A stretch of DNA of 64,000 nucleotides from Haloarchaeobius litoreus (GCF_024495425.1 NZ_JANHJR010000002.1:1-64000); one strand, 5' to 3'. Positions 17,150-25,134 are shown, counted from the stretch's first letter. Notes: generated from the letters alone by a model not told the origin. Numbers and translations: made by a program.

Positions 17150-17200
17150 TATCCCAACGGTGGTCGGGATTCCCGCGTCTTCAGGCGCGGGAGGCTGTCA
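17150..17200. mobile_element. Remnant right end of an IS200/IS605-type element
   Basis: The sequence TGGTCGGGATTCCCGCG... folds into a stem CCCGCGTC/GGCGCGGG with loop TTCA (17172-17191) followed by GAGGCTGTCA. From memory this closely resembles the 3' end hairpin of haloarchaeal IS605/IS1341-group elements, where it is also the 3' part of the TnpB guide RNA. No tnpA or tnpB reading frame is nearby, so only a solo end remains. The match is recalled, not computed. Confidence 0.45.
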
Positions 17201-17491
17201 TTCGTCCGCCGATACCGGTTCGCCGTCTTCCATCTGCCATTCGAGTTCGACTTCGAACTCGGCCTCGTCGTCGGTCACCTCGTACTCGACCTCCAGCTCG
17301 AAGCGCTCTGGAACCGCCACCGTGAAGCCGTTCTCTCCTCCGATGTCGATCGTCCCGTTCTCGACACCATCAGCGACCTCACGGAGTATTCCCGCACCGT
17401 CCGCCCGACTCATCACCCGCTCACCTTCACGTTCCGTCTCGCCATCTGTCGATTCCGCTTCGGTCTCGGATTCTTGTTCGTCGTTTCCCAT
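17198..17491 (-). CDS. Amphi-Trp domain-like protein
   Basis: A 97-residue, very acidic protein. After a Glu/Asp/Ser-rich tail (about 1-26), the segment MSRADGAGILREVADGVENG through FELEVEYEV and FEVELEWQMEDG follows the pattern of the haloarchaeal amphi-Trp domain: two short helices then alternating strands ending in an E-W pair. Function unknown. Start at ATG 17491; an internal ATG at about residue 27 is a possible alternative. It directly adjoins the IS605-type remnant. Confidence 0.65.
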   Translation of the reverse strand: MGNDEQESETEAESTDGETEREGERVMSRADGAGILREVADGVENGTIDIGGENGFTVAVPERFELEVEYEVTDDEAEFEVELEWQMEDGEPVSADE

Positions 17492-17621
17492 ACCTATCCT
17501 ACGACGGCTGCCAATAAAATATCTCGGCCTCCCTGTTTCACAGTATGACCGACGGTGGTCACGATTTCCATCGAGGCACTACCGGGAGGGTCCTTATTGG
17601 AACGTTCAGTACAGATCGTTC

Positions 17622-17792
17622 ATGGATACACTGACCGAAAAGGGGCTGGTGGAGAAACACCGCCGGACAAACGTCTCTACAGTAATAAAGCGCGATCAGC
17701 GCGAACTCGAAGCCCGCCGTGATCGGGAACGCCAGTACGTCAAACTACAACTCGTACCGAGCGACATCACGACAACCGCATTCGTGACATGA
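17622..17792 (+). pseudogene. C-terminal fragment of a helix-rich protein
   Basis: A 56-codon open stretch (MDTLTEKGLVEKHRRTNVST ... QYVKLQLVP) with plausible codon use and a basic helical profile; the same frame stays open upstream to at least 17542 (HYREGPYWNVQYRSF). LTEKGLVEK resembles the last helix of a winged-helix domain. It has no clear promoter and looks like the tail of a larger gene whose front is missing. The rest of 17492-17897 shows nothing else. Confidence 0.3.
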
Positions 17793-17897
17793 ATCCTGTG
17801 CCTTGTCTAAACTGGTCCCGCAAGATCGACACTCCAGGAGTTCCGTCGTATCGGTCGAGGTCGGAGAGAGCCGCTTTAGCATTCGTAACATAGTGAA

Positions 17898-18035
17898 TTA
17901 CTGTGGGTCGACGACATCCCGACACTCGGGACATTCAGCCCAGACACCGCCTGCATACTCTATCAGGGTCTGATGAGACAGAATCTCACAACCGCAGTGC
18001 GGGCAGTCACCGAGGTACGGGTCCTTGGTGCTCAT
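17898..18035 (-). CDS. Small zinc-ribbon protein (DUF7837-like)
   Basis: A 45-residue protein (MSTKDPYLGDCPHCGCEILS ...) with two cysteine knuckles, CPHC at 11-14 and CPEC at 35-38, spaced as in a zinc ribbon, and the ending RDVVDPQ. This matches my recollection of DUF7837, a family of tiny haloarchaeal zinc proteins. A TATA-like ATATATGG is on the minus strand at about 18100-18108, giving a leader of about 40 bases. Function unknown; such micro-proteins are often regulators. Confidence 0.65.
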   Translation of the reverse strand: MSTKDPYLGDCPHCGCEILSHQTLIEYAGGVWAECPECRDVVDPQ

Positions 18036-18223
18036 ATGGGTGGGAGAGCGTGTGACTGAGGACGCAGTGCTCTCTGTTTCTCTCTAAGAGGACAGGCCCA
18101 TATATACCTCAGTGAACCACGGTGAAAGTGGAAACGGAGGGTAGTGGGCTGGTTCAGGTAGAAGATGGATGAACCACATTCTGTACTGTGTTGAGAGATC
18201 CAGCCTCCCAGTACACCGGGGCA

Positions 18224-18333
18224 CGGTAGGGGTGGGATTCGAACCGCACGAGACTCCGAAAACGGAGTCTCCGTCCCCCCGGGGAATTCCGAGTACCTGG
18301 TGGACGGTGCCCTTGCCAGCGGGCGACCCTACC
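18224..18333 (-). tRNA. tRNA-like gene, type II, with disrupted anticodon loop
   Basis: On the minus strand a 7-bp acceptor stem GGTAGGG/CCCTACC with G discriminator encloses a D-arm GCCC-GCTGGCAA-GGGC, a stem CCGTC/GACGG in the anticodon position, an 8-bp long variable arm AGACTCCG-TTTT-CGGAGTCT and a T-loop TTCGAAT. This is the order of a type II (Ser/Leu-like) tRNA. Two faults are visible: the anticodon loop is about 27 bases and lacks a clear U33/anticodon, as if it holds an intron of about 20 bases or an insertion, and the T-stem carries a bulged C. Probably a degenerate tRNA; an intron-bearing one is possible. The rest of 18036-18547 shows no gene. Confidence 0.45.
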
Positions 18334-18547
18334 ACACCACATCTCATGAGGGGACACCTAATTGATAGTAGGTTCCTTCGCCCCGCTAGAATCGACCTAA
18401 CAGCCTGAGCGGTATCTCCAGCAGAGGAATCCAACAGCGCTTCTGCGTTCGAGCCCCTACGGGGCTTCCTCGAATATTCACACGAGGCAGGGCTCACCCA
18501 ACTGACAGTCCACGGATGCGTTGGATGAAGGCAGCGGGCTGTTGATT

Positions 18548-19189
18548 TCATTCGTCGCTCCATGCCCGGTCGCGGTCACCGGTGTACACCGACATCGGTC
18601 GAACCATCTTGTTGTCCGCCAGCTGTTCCAGACAGTGGGCTGTCCAGCCACCGACCCGCGAGACGGCAAAGGTGGGCGTGAACAGCGCTCGTGGAACGCC
18701 GACGCCATACAGTAATGCGGCTGTGTAGAACTCGACGTTCGTTTCGAGGGGGCGGTCGGGTTTGTGTTCCGCCAGCAGGTCGACGGCGACCGACTCGAAT
18801 TCGCGAACGGTATCGAAGAACGCCTCGTCCTCGGAGTTCGTGTAGAAGCGCTCGGCCGCCGTCGAGAGGACTGCAGCACGTGGGTCCCGCGTCCGATACA
18901 CACGGTGGCCGAAGCCCATGAGGCGCTCGCCGGACGCCAGGGTCTCCCGCACGTACCCTTCCGGGTCGCCCGACTCGTGGACTGAACGAAGCATCTCCAG
19001 TACGGGCCCAGGCGCGCCGCCGTGCAGCGGGCCCTTGAGCGACCCCACGGCACCCGTCACACCGGAGACGAGGTCCGACTCCGTGGACACGATCGACCGC
19101 GCGACGAACGAGGACGCGTTCAGCCCGTGGTTGACGACCGTGTTCAGGTAGGTTTCGAGCCCCCTGACGGCCAAAGGGTCTGGCCCCAC
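18548..19189 (-). pseudogene. Citrate synthase, C-terminal half only
   Basis: About 213 codons clearly related to citrate/methylcitrate synthase: LNTVVNHGLNASSFVARSIV contains the active-site His region, SLKGPLHGGAPGPV the second His and glycine-rich loop, FGHRVYRTRDPRA the CoA/oxaloacetate-binding segment with the third His, and SRVGGWTAHCLEQ the C-terminal arginine region. Complete enzymes have about 370-380 residues, so roughly the first 170 are missing. The open frame begins beside the 3' end of the NSS transporter gene with no proper start (GTG 19189 is the nearest). The remnant is likely inactive, left by a deletion or rearrangement. Confidence 0.8.
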
Positions 19190-19223
19190 TACTGTCCGTC
19201 CCGCTGCGACGACGGTGCTCCCG

Positions 19224-20633
19224 TCAGCGCCGCGGCGGGTCGGCCAACCGCTCGCCGAGCCACCGGCCGACGGCGGCGAACACGAGGAGGGCTGCGGCCG
19301 CGACCCCCACTCCGAGCGCCCCCGGACGGGTGTTCTCGACGAGGAGTCGCCACGCGGGTCGTGCGACCCCCGCCGCCCGTGCGGCGACCACGGCGACGAG
19401 CACGGCGGGGATGAGGTACTGGACCAGCCAGTACAGGCGGCCGAGTTCGCCTCGCACGTCCTCGAAGTCGGCGACCCAGACGAAGACGGACACGAGGAGC
19501 AGCGCCGACACCGGGAGCGCGAACACCCCGACCGACTCGTCGATCAGGTCCAGCACGGGTCTGCCGGCGACGGCGAGCCGGACCGGGCTGTAGCTCAGCG
19601 CCGAGGGAACCCCGGCGACGAACACCCCGGCCGTGAGCACCAGCGTGGCGCGGGGCCGGGAGAGGCTGGTGGTGTTCTCGGCGGCGGCGACCCCGACCTC
19701 CAGCAGCGCCACCGACGACGACAGCGCGGCGAAGAAGAGCAGCCCGAAGAAGGCGACGGCGACGACCCGCCCGAACGGCATCGTCGCGAACGCCGTCGGC
19801 AGCGTCGTGAACGCGAGCTCCGTCCCGAGGGTCGGTTCGAGGCCGAAGCTGAAGACGATGGGGAAGATGACGAGCCCGGCGACGATGGCGGCGGCGACGT
19901 CGGCGACCGTGATGAGCGCCGACGACTCCAGGAGGTCGGTCCCCTCGTCGACGTAGCTGCCGTACGTGAGCATGACGCCCTGTCCGACCGACATCGAGAA
20001 GAACACCTGCCCGAACGCCGCACTCCAGAGACCGAGGTCGGTGAGCACGGAGAAGCGCGGCGTGAACAGGAAGGCTGCGGCCTGCCCCCACTCCGCGAGC
20101 GTCGCGGCGTAGAGCGCGAGCGCGACCAGCAGCACGAACACCGTCGGCATGACGACCGTCGCCATCCGCTCGATGCCGCCCCGGACGCCACGCGAGACGA
20201 CGGCTCCCGTGACGGCGGTCGCGACGACGAAGGAGGCGACCGGGAACCAGCCGTCGGTGAACGTCGCGAACGTCGTCTCCGAGCCCGCGCCCCAGGAGAC
20301 GAAGAAGCCGAGCACCCAGCCGGTCAGCACCAGGTAGTAGCTCAGGATGAGCAGGACGCCACCGAGGACGAGCCACCCCAGGGCGGTGTAGCTCGTGTCG
20401 ACGCTCCGGAACGCCGACACGACGTCGGTCCGCAGCCGTCGCCCGATGGCGAGTTCGAGCACGAGCATCGGGACCGCACAGATGACGGCCGCGAGCAGGT
20501 AGGGGACGAGGTACGCGCCGCCCCCGTTCTGCCCGACGACCGCCGAGAAGCGCCAGATGTTCCCGAGTCCGACGGCCGCACCGACGGTCGCGAGAACGAA
20601 CCCCGTCCGGGAGGACCATCGTGCGCCAGCCAT
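19224..20633 (-). CDS. NSS (SNF) family sodium-dependent transporter
   Basis: A 469-residue transporter of the neurotransmitter:sodium symporter family. The N-terminal motif WSSRTGFVLATVGAAVGLGN followed by IWRF is the hallmark of TM1 and its sodium site, and GGGAYLVPYLLAAVICAVP of TM2. About 11-12 helices are present (LeuT fold). Bacterial and archaeal members import amino acids or related amines with Na+. The ATG at 20633 gives the canonical start; upstream in-frame codons are basic and non-membrane. Its 3' end abuts the truncated citrate synthase. Confidence 0.88.
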   Translation of the reverse strand: MAGARWSSRTGFVLATVGAAVGLGNIWRFSAVVGQNGGGAYLVPYLLAAVICAVPMLVLELAIGRRLRTDVVSAFRSVDTSYTALGWLVLGGVLLILSYYLVLTGWVLGFFVSWGAGSETTFATFTDGWFPVASFVVATAVTGAVVSRGVRGGIERMATVVMPTVFVLLVALALYAATLAEWGQAAAFLFTPRFSVLTDLGLWSAAFGQVFFSMSVGQGVMLTYGSYVDEGTDLLESSALITVADVAAAIVAGLVIFPIVFSFGLEPTLGTELAFTTLPTAFATMPFGRVVAVAFFGLLFFAALSSSVALLEVGVAAAENTTSLSRPRATLVLTAGVFVAGVPSALSYSPVRLAVAGRPVLDLIDESVGVFALPVSALLLVSVFVWVADFEDVRGELGRLYWLVQYLIPAVLVAVVAARAAGVARPAWRLLVENTRPGALGVGVAAAALLVFAAVGRWLGERLADPPRR

Positions 20634-20701
20634 ACCCCGACCGTGGTTCCGCCGGCGCAATAAACGCACCTACGGAGCGCTCCCGACCCACCCGGTCGCT
20701 G

Positions 20702-20809
20702 TCACTCGACGTCGAGCGACCGGCCGCACTCCGGACACTCCTCGTCGACGATGGTCACCTGCGCGTCGCAGTCGGGACAGAACTCGCGGTAGCAGGCTCG
20801 GTCGCCCAT
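20702..20809 (-). CDS. Zinc-ribbon micro-protein, 35 residues
   Basis: A 35-residue protein MGDRACYREFCPDCDAQVTI... with two CxxC knuckles (CPDC at 11-14, CPEC at 25-28), a complete rubredoxin-like zinc ribbon. A second, damaged copy is at 24367-24476. It is too short for most gene finders but is supported by the intact knuckles and the paralogue. It could bind nucleic acid or a protein partner; the function is unknown. It lies upstream of, and on the same strand as, the NSS transporter gene. Confidence 0.7.
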   Translation of the reverse strand: MGDRACYREFCPDCDAQVTIVDEECPECGRSLDVE

Positions 20810-20962
20810 AGTCGACACCAGGAGCCCCATCGTCAAAACCGTACTCCCGAGTGGCGGCCGTAGACGATGGTGTCCGTGACCGGGATGCGGACTGCAGAGG
20901 AGCCACGGTCCTACGCTGGGGGTGGGCGGCCAGCCGGACGGGAGCTGAGTGGGCCGCATTCC

Positions 20963-21295
20963 CTACCGGTGTACCAATCCCAGTATCCGACTTCGAACGT
21001 CATCGGCGGAGACGAACGTCTGGTCGTCAGTCCTGGCGAGTACTCCTTCGAGGGCTCTCGTCCCCTGCTGCGTTTCGATCTCGTAGTCGCCACAGGCCGC
21101 GACTAGCTCGTTCGTCGTGAGTGGGTACTCCTGGCTCTCGAGTGCTGCATCAAGTTCACCGAGCTGGCTTGCAGGGTCGCCGGGCATCGCCCGGTCTTCA
21201 TGGGTGCGGTCGCGTACTTCCTCTGACTTCCGCTCTCGTTGGCGTGGCTCTTCGTCCTCCGGTTTCTCGTCTCGGCCCTGGTTGTCATCCGCCAT
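20963..21295 (-). CDS. DUF5789 family protein
   Basis: A 110-residue protein. The N-terminal 45 residues are charged (GRDEKPEDEEPRQRERKSEE), and the C-terminal part, LGELDAALESQEYPLTTNEL ... GVLARTDDQTFVSADDVRSR, matches the DUF5789 pattern common in haloarchaea. No biochemical role is known. The start at ATG 21295 was chosen because the upstream reading frame is basic and overlaps the promoter region of the divergent HalOD1 gene. Confidence 0.8.
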   Translation of the reverse strand: MADDNQGRDEKPEDEEPRQRERKSEEVRDRTHEDRAMPGDPASQLGELDAALESQEYPLTTNELVAACGDYEIETQQGTRALEGVLARTDDQTFVSADDVRSRILGLVHR

Positions 21296-21488
21296 CCATC
21301 GTCGTTGGCACGCGAAGCGGATAACGGTGTGGTCGGTCCCCGGTGTTCCCATCCTGAAACCGGATCGAACGGCCCAGCCGTGGTGGGTTCGGTGACTGAA
21401 ACGAGCAGTGCGAGCCGGCGACCGGACGGAACTACCGGGACACATACCGGTAATAACGGGTTTGCTACCCCCTGTCAAATTGGCGTGT

Positions 21489-21758
21489 GTGCCACATTCG
21501 AAGGAATTCTACTACGAGCCGGAGGAGGGCGAAGCGCTCAGTACAGAGGTCGTAACGGCGATTGCGAGGGCTCACGACGAGGATGTGATCGAGCAGGAGT
21601 GGCTCATCAGTGAGGACATCAACACGGACGCACTCGACGGGCTCTTCCAGGAACGCAATCTCGATATGACCCTCCAGTTCGATGCCGACGGGACGACGGT
21701 GACCATCATCGCCGACCGGAGTGGGAACCCCCGCATCAAAATCGAATCCCACCGATAG
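21489..21758 (+). CDS. HalOD1 output-domain protein
   Basis: An 89-residue stand-alone HalOD1 domain (halobacterial output domain 1): FYYEPEEGEALSTEVVTAIA, the INTDALDGLFQER helix and FDADGTTVTII strand. HalOD1 is found at the ends of haloarchaeal signalling proteins and as single-domain proteins; it is thought to act as an output module. The start codon is uncertain: GTG 21489 gives a minimal domain and TTG 21480 is possible. The frame upstream to 21408 is open but unlike the family. Confidence 0.8.
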   Translation: MPHSKEFYYEPEEGEALSTEVVTAIARAHDEDVIEQEWLISEDINTDALDGLFQERNLDMTLQFDADGTTVTIIADRSGNPRIKIESHR

Positions 21759-21899
21759 GTACGCCGTTCGACACCGATAGGTACGCCGCTCGACCGAGTT
21801 GATGAGTGCCAGCCCGCGCTGGAAGACGAAGCGGACGAGCCAGTGTTCCGTCCCCGAGGGCAGCATGGTCGTCCCTGACTCACGGGACGGACGGAGGCG

Positions 21900-22724
21900 C
21901 TACGCCAGCAGGATTGCCAGCCCGCCGCCGACCATCGCGAGCAGTCCGAGTCCGACGCAGATCCCCCAGAACGCGACACGGCGAACGACCCGCATCAGCG
22001 CGTCGATGGTGAGGTAGCCGACGACGGCGGCGGTCGCGAGCGCGAGGGCGGCGGCAGCCGGGTTCAGCGTCGGCAGGCCGCCGCCGTCGACCACGGCGAG
22101 CACGCCCGCGCCGAGCGCGGCCGGCACGCTCAGGAGGAAGGAGAGTCGGAACGACGCCTCGCCCTCGTAGCCCCGGAGCAACAGCGCGCTGACGGTCGTC
22201 CCGGAGCGGGAGACGCCGGGGAGGATGGCCAGCCCCTGGAGCGCCCCCACCAGCACGGCGTCGACGGCGGTGGGCGTCTCGCGGCGGCTCACCCCGCGGG
22301 ATTCGGCGACGCGCTGGAGGATGCCCGTCGCGACGAGCAGCAGGCCGATGAGCGCGACGACTGCGCCGCCGGTGAGTTCGGAGACGAGCCCCTCGATGGC
22401 GAGGTAGGCCGCGATGCCGACGATGCCGGAGGCGAGCGTCGCCAGCACGAGGAAGGAGAGCGTGGCGGTCTCGTCGCGGAAGGGCTCGCCGGGCCGCAGT
22501 TCGGCCAGCGTCCAGCCCACCTCGGCGAGCGTGTCCCGGTAGTAGACCGTGGCGGCGAGTGCGGTGCCGACGTGGAGAAAGAGCGAGTACTGCAGCGCGA
22601 CCTCGGGCTCGCTCCCGAGCGCGGTCAGCACGACCGTGACGTTGCCCTCGCTGGAGACGGGTAGCCACTCGAAGATGCCCTGGAGGACTCCGACGACGAG
22701 CGCGACGAGTACCTCCGAGTCCAT
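21900..22724 (-). CDS. uppP: Undecaprenyl/polyprenyl-diphosphate phosphatase (UppP/BacA family)
   Basis: A 274-residue membrane phosphatase. Family motifs are QGIFEWLPVSSEGN (about 15-28) and ILPGVSRSGTT (about 175). In bacteria it recycles the polyprenyl carrier of wall synthesis; in archaea it probably dephosphorylates dolichyl or polyprenyl diphosphate used for N-glycosylation. The usual His of the SSxGH motif is Asn here (SSEGN), which I believe is common in haloarchaeal members but alters a residue important in the bacterial enzymes. About eight helices. It is divergent from the formyltransferase gene. Confidence 0.85.
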   Translation of the reverse strand: MDSEVLVALVVGVLQGIFEWLPVSSEGNVTVVLTALGSEPEVALQYSLFLHVGTALAATVYYRDTLAEVGWTLAELRPGEPFRDETATLSFLVLATLASGIVGIAAYLAIEGLVSELTGGAVVALIGLLLVATGILQRVAESRGVSRRETPTAVDAVLVGALQGLAILPGVSRSGTTVSALLLRGYEGEASFRLSFLLSVPAALGAGVLAVVDGGGLPTLNPAAAALALATAAVVGYLTIDALMRVVRRVAFWGICVGLGLLAMVGGGLAILLA

Positions 22725-22874
22725 ACAGCGCCGTCCAGTCCGGCGATACAAAGCCCGTTCGGTTGCGTCTCTGCAGGGCCCGCCCACGAGCACGGGGACG
22801 GGCGTTCCGGCCGGTTGCTGGCCTGCGGTAGCTGCCACCTAGCTATGTGGGACGACTTCGTACTGGCTCGCACA

Positions 22875-23657
22875 ATGATCGACGTCGCGTTCTTCGGGAG
22901 CCACCCGCTGGGGGAGGCCTGCCTCGAACGACTCCACGCTCACGAGGCGGTCTCGGTCCCCGTCGTCGTCACGTACCCTGAAGACGAGGAGCACTGGTGG
23001 GACGGCTCGGTCAACCGGCTCGCGCACGACCTCGGCCACGACGTGCTGCCCATCGCCGAGGAGCGGGACGTGCTCGACTACGAGTTCGACTACCTGCTCA
23101 GCGTCTACTACCCCAACATCCTCGGGCCGGAGCTGCTCGAACATCCCGACGAGGCCGCGATCAACCTCCATCAGGCCGAACTCCCGCGGTACCGGGGGAG
23201 CAACGTGTTCAGCCACTCCATACTGAACGCCCGCGAGGACGACCACTGGAAGCACGGCACCACGATGCACTTCATGGCCGAGCAGGTCGACGCGGGCGAC
23301 ATCATCGCCCGCAGGTTCGCCGAGATAACCGAGACCGACACCAGCCGGACGCTCTACGAGAAGGTCCGGGAGCGCTCCATCGAGCTGTTCGAGGAGATGC
23401 TGCCGAAGCTCGTCTCGGGCGAGGTCCTCGAGATGGGGACCCCCCAGTCCGAGTACGACGGGGAACGGTACTTCTACGCGAAGGACAGCCTCGACGGCGC
23501 GAAGGAGATACCCCTCGACGAACTCGTCGACGGCGACGAGAACGCGATCTACGACCGAATTCGAGCCCTCGACTTCCCGCCGTTCGAGCCGGCCCACACC
23601 CGCCTGGACGGCGAGAAGGTGTACCTGACGAAGACGAGCTACGGGTCGCCGTCGTGA
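22875..23657 (+). CDS. Formyltransferase-fold protein (Fmt/ArnA-like)
   Basis: A 260-residue protein with the 10-formyltetrahydrofolate transferase fold. The key Asn-His pair is in AINLHQAELPRYRGSN (about 100-115) and the catalytic Asp in AEQVDAGDIIARR (about 138). The C-terminal 90 residues do not match the tRNA-binding domain of methionyl-tRNA formyltransferase, and archaea do not formylate initiator tRNA, so a role in N-formylating an amino sugar or another small amine is more likely. The N-terminus MIDVAFFGSHPLGEACLERL is the Rossmann-like start. No sugar-pathway genes are adjacent. Confidence 0.78.
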   Translation: MIDVAFFGSHPLGEACLERLHAHEAVSVPVVVTYPEDEEHWWDGSVNRLAHDLGHDVLPIAEERDVLDYEFDYLLSVYYPNILGPELLEHPDEAAINLHQAELPRYRGSNVFSHSILNAREDDHWKHGTTMHFMAEQVDAGDIIARRFAEITETDTSRTLYEKVRERSIELFEEMLPKLVSGEVLEMGTPQSEYDGERYFYAKDSLDGAKEIPLDELVDGDENAIYDRIRALDFPPFEPAHTRLDGEKVYLTKTSYGSPS

Positions 23658-23914
23658 GCTGGTCGACGCACCTGCTCGACGACGTCGGGTGGCCTGCCCG
23701 GGTCCACTGGCCAGTTCGCGGCGAACGCTCCCCGGGGCTGTCTCCTGGGGCGCTCTCGGCGTGCCGTCGCCCGCCCGTCGGCTGCCGGCACGGCTAGGCA
23801 CCTAGAGTCGGGTGTGATGGTCCCACCCCCCTGACTGGTGGGCATGGCTGGAACCAGCCGACAGAGTGTGGAACCGTATCGTGTCGACCCGCGGCGGCCG
23901 GGGGGTGCCTGACG

Positions 23915-24310
23915 GTGGCGACCGACGAGCGGGGGACCTCGGACATCTCGACCACCACCGAGACGGGGCTCGAACCGAACGTCGCCGGGGCGGTCGCGTA
24001 CCTGTTCGGGTTCGTCTCCGGCATCGCGATGCTGCTCATCGACGGCGACAACGAGTTCGTCCGCTTCCACGCGATCCAGAGCATCGCGTTCAACGTGGTC
24101 GTCGTCGCCGTCTACGTCGCCCTCGCGTTCGTCTCGCTGTTCCTGTCGTTCCTGCCGGTCGTCGGGGACCTGCTCTCGCTGCTCTTCACCCTCGTCTACC
24201 CTGTCGTCGGGTTCGTGGCGTTCGCGGGGTGGCTGTTCCTCATGTACAGGGCCTACGAGGGCGACCGGTTCGAACTGCCGGTGCTCGGCTCCATCGCGGC
24301 CTCGCAGTAG
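23915..24310 (+). CDS. DUF4870 domain membrane protein
   Basis: A 131-residue protein of the DUF4870 (TMEM-like) family: NVAGAVAYLFGFVSGIAMLL helix, the conserved FVRFHAIQSIAFNV loop, then two further helices and a C-terminal YRAYEGDRFELPVLG. Members are small multi-helix membrane proteins of unknown function. GTG 23915 is the likely start; no ATG in a better position is present. The 257 bases upstream hold no gene. Confidence 0.82.
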   Translation: MATDERGTSDISTTTETGLEPNVAGAVAYLFGFVSGIAMLLIDGDNEFVRFHAIQSIAFNVVVVAVYVALAFVSLFLSFLPVVGDLLSLLFTLVYPVVGFVAFAGWLFLMYRAYEGDRFELPVLGSIAASQ

Positions 24311-24366
24311 GCCGCGTCCGGGTCGCCCTCGTCGCGAGACCGCGAGGGCCTCGACCGTCGAACCGG

Positions 24367-24476
24367 CTAGTCGACGATGTCGAGTGGCCGACCGCAGTCG
24401 GGCACTCCTCGTCGACGATGGTGACCTGCGCGTCGCAGTCCGGACGGAACTCGCGGTCGCAGGCGCGCTCTCCCAT
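24367..24476 (-). pseudogene. Degraded second copy of the zinc-ribbon micro-protein
   Basis: Begins MGERACDREFRPDCDAQVTI, closely matching the intact copy at 20702-20809. Two lesions are seen: the first knuckle Cys is replaced by Arg (FRPDC for FCPDC), and one base is missing after codon 26, so the second knuckle (expected CPDCGRPLDIVD then TAG at 24367) is read out of frame. Restoring one G regains the whole C-terminus. It is therefore a frameshifted paralogue, not expected to bind zinc. Confidence 0.7.
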
Positions 24477-24541
24477 GGCGGAGACGACGGTGGCCGGGCA
24501 CGAACCGGTGTGGCCGGTCGCCGCGGTCGTGGCCACCGCGT

Positions 24542-24616
24542 CTCGCCGACAGCCTTGACTGCGTGCCGTCCCAAGCCCAGTTCAGAATGAGCAAGTGGAC
24601 CGCGTCTGACGTGCCA
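24542..24616 (+). repeat. Orphan promoter and first ten codons of a dehydrogenase gene
   Basis: Bases 24542-24576 match 25895-25929 at 34 of 35 positions, and in both cases an ATG follows at the same distance (45 bases). The codons after it (MSKWTASDVP) parallel the start of the intact dehydrogenase at 25940 (MSNWTAADVP). After about ten codons the similarity stops, just where the HEPN gene ends on the other strand. This is the left remnant of a second copy of the dehydrogenase gene. Confidence 0.75.
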
Positions 24617-24633
24617 CGGAGTGGACCTAACTC

Positions 24634-25134
24634 CTATCTGGTCCGACAGCGGCACTCGTGGCGACGCCTGACGATGTTGGTACACCGTCTATGGACCCGG
24701 TTCGCTAATTCGAGCATCGTCAAAGCTCGTTCTCTGGTTGCTTTCCCGTCCTGATAGTACGTCTGGGCTCGGTTCTCTCTCCAGAGATCGTCCAATCGCG
24801 ATGCGAGTTCCGTGCTGATGAAGCCGACTTCAGCACTCCGGTTGATGGCCGTTGTATGTGACTGTGGCGGGTTGCTGGGGTCCTGATGCCCTTCCTCGAT
24901 CAGCCAGAACATGAACGTCTTTTCGATCGAGGTGAATGCGGCTTCGACGGTCAACGTGTAGTACCCAGCGTCGACTAACTGGTTGGCACCGGAGAGTGAC
25001 CGACAGGCCTTCCGAAGCTGCACCAGCTCCGCAGACGATACGTCCAGTCCATCCTCGGATATCTGCCCACCGTGACGGAACGCGGTCTCTGCGTCGGTGA
25101 GTGCGGGCTCGATATCGTCCAGGGTGATCGGCAT
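24634..25134 (-). CDS. HEPN-like protein, partner of the MNT nucleotidyltransferase (putative toxin)
   Basis: A 166-residue all-helical protein with the profile of HEPN toxins. A conserved segment DLWRENRAQTYYQDGKATRE carries the polar residues expected at the HEPN active site, but in the form R-x-x-R-A-x-T-Y-Y rather than the usual RxxxxH, which I believe is typical of a haloarchaeal subfamily. It starts 3 bases after the stop of the MNT gene, so the two are co-translated. HEPN partners are ribonucleases silenced by AMP transfer from the MNT protein in known pairs. The last 15 residues are basic and Cys/His-containing (RRRHECRCRTR), possibly a read-through into flanking DNA. GC content is lower than in neighbours. 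Confidence 0.7.
   Translation of the reverse strand: MPITLDDIEPALTDAETAFRHGGQISEDGLDVSSAELVQLRKACRSLSGANQLVDAGYYTLTVEAAFTSIEKTFMFWLIEEGHQDPSNPPQSHTTAINRSAEVGFISTELASRLDDLWRENRAQTYYQDGKATRERALTMLELANRVHRRCTNIVRRRHECRCRTR

Noticed and set aside
17622-17792. An intact regulator gene
   Set aside because: The frame has only the last helix of a winged-helix-like domain and no start context, so it is listed as a fragment.
19215-20663. A 482-codon plus-strand frame opposite the NSS transporter
   Set aside because: Low-complexity His/Arg/Asp shadow; the transporter has canonical TM motifs.
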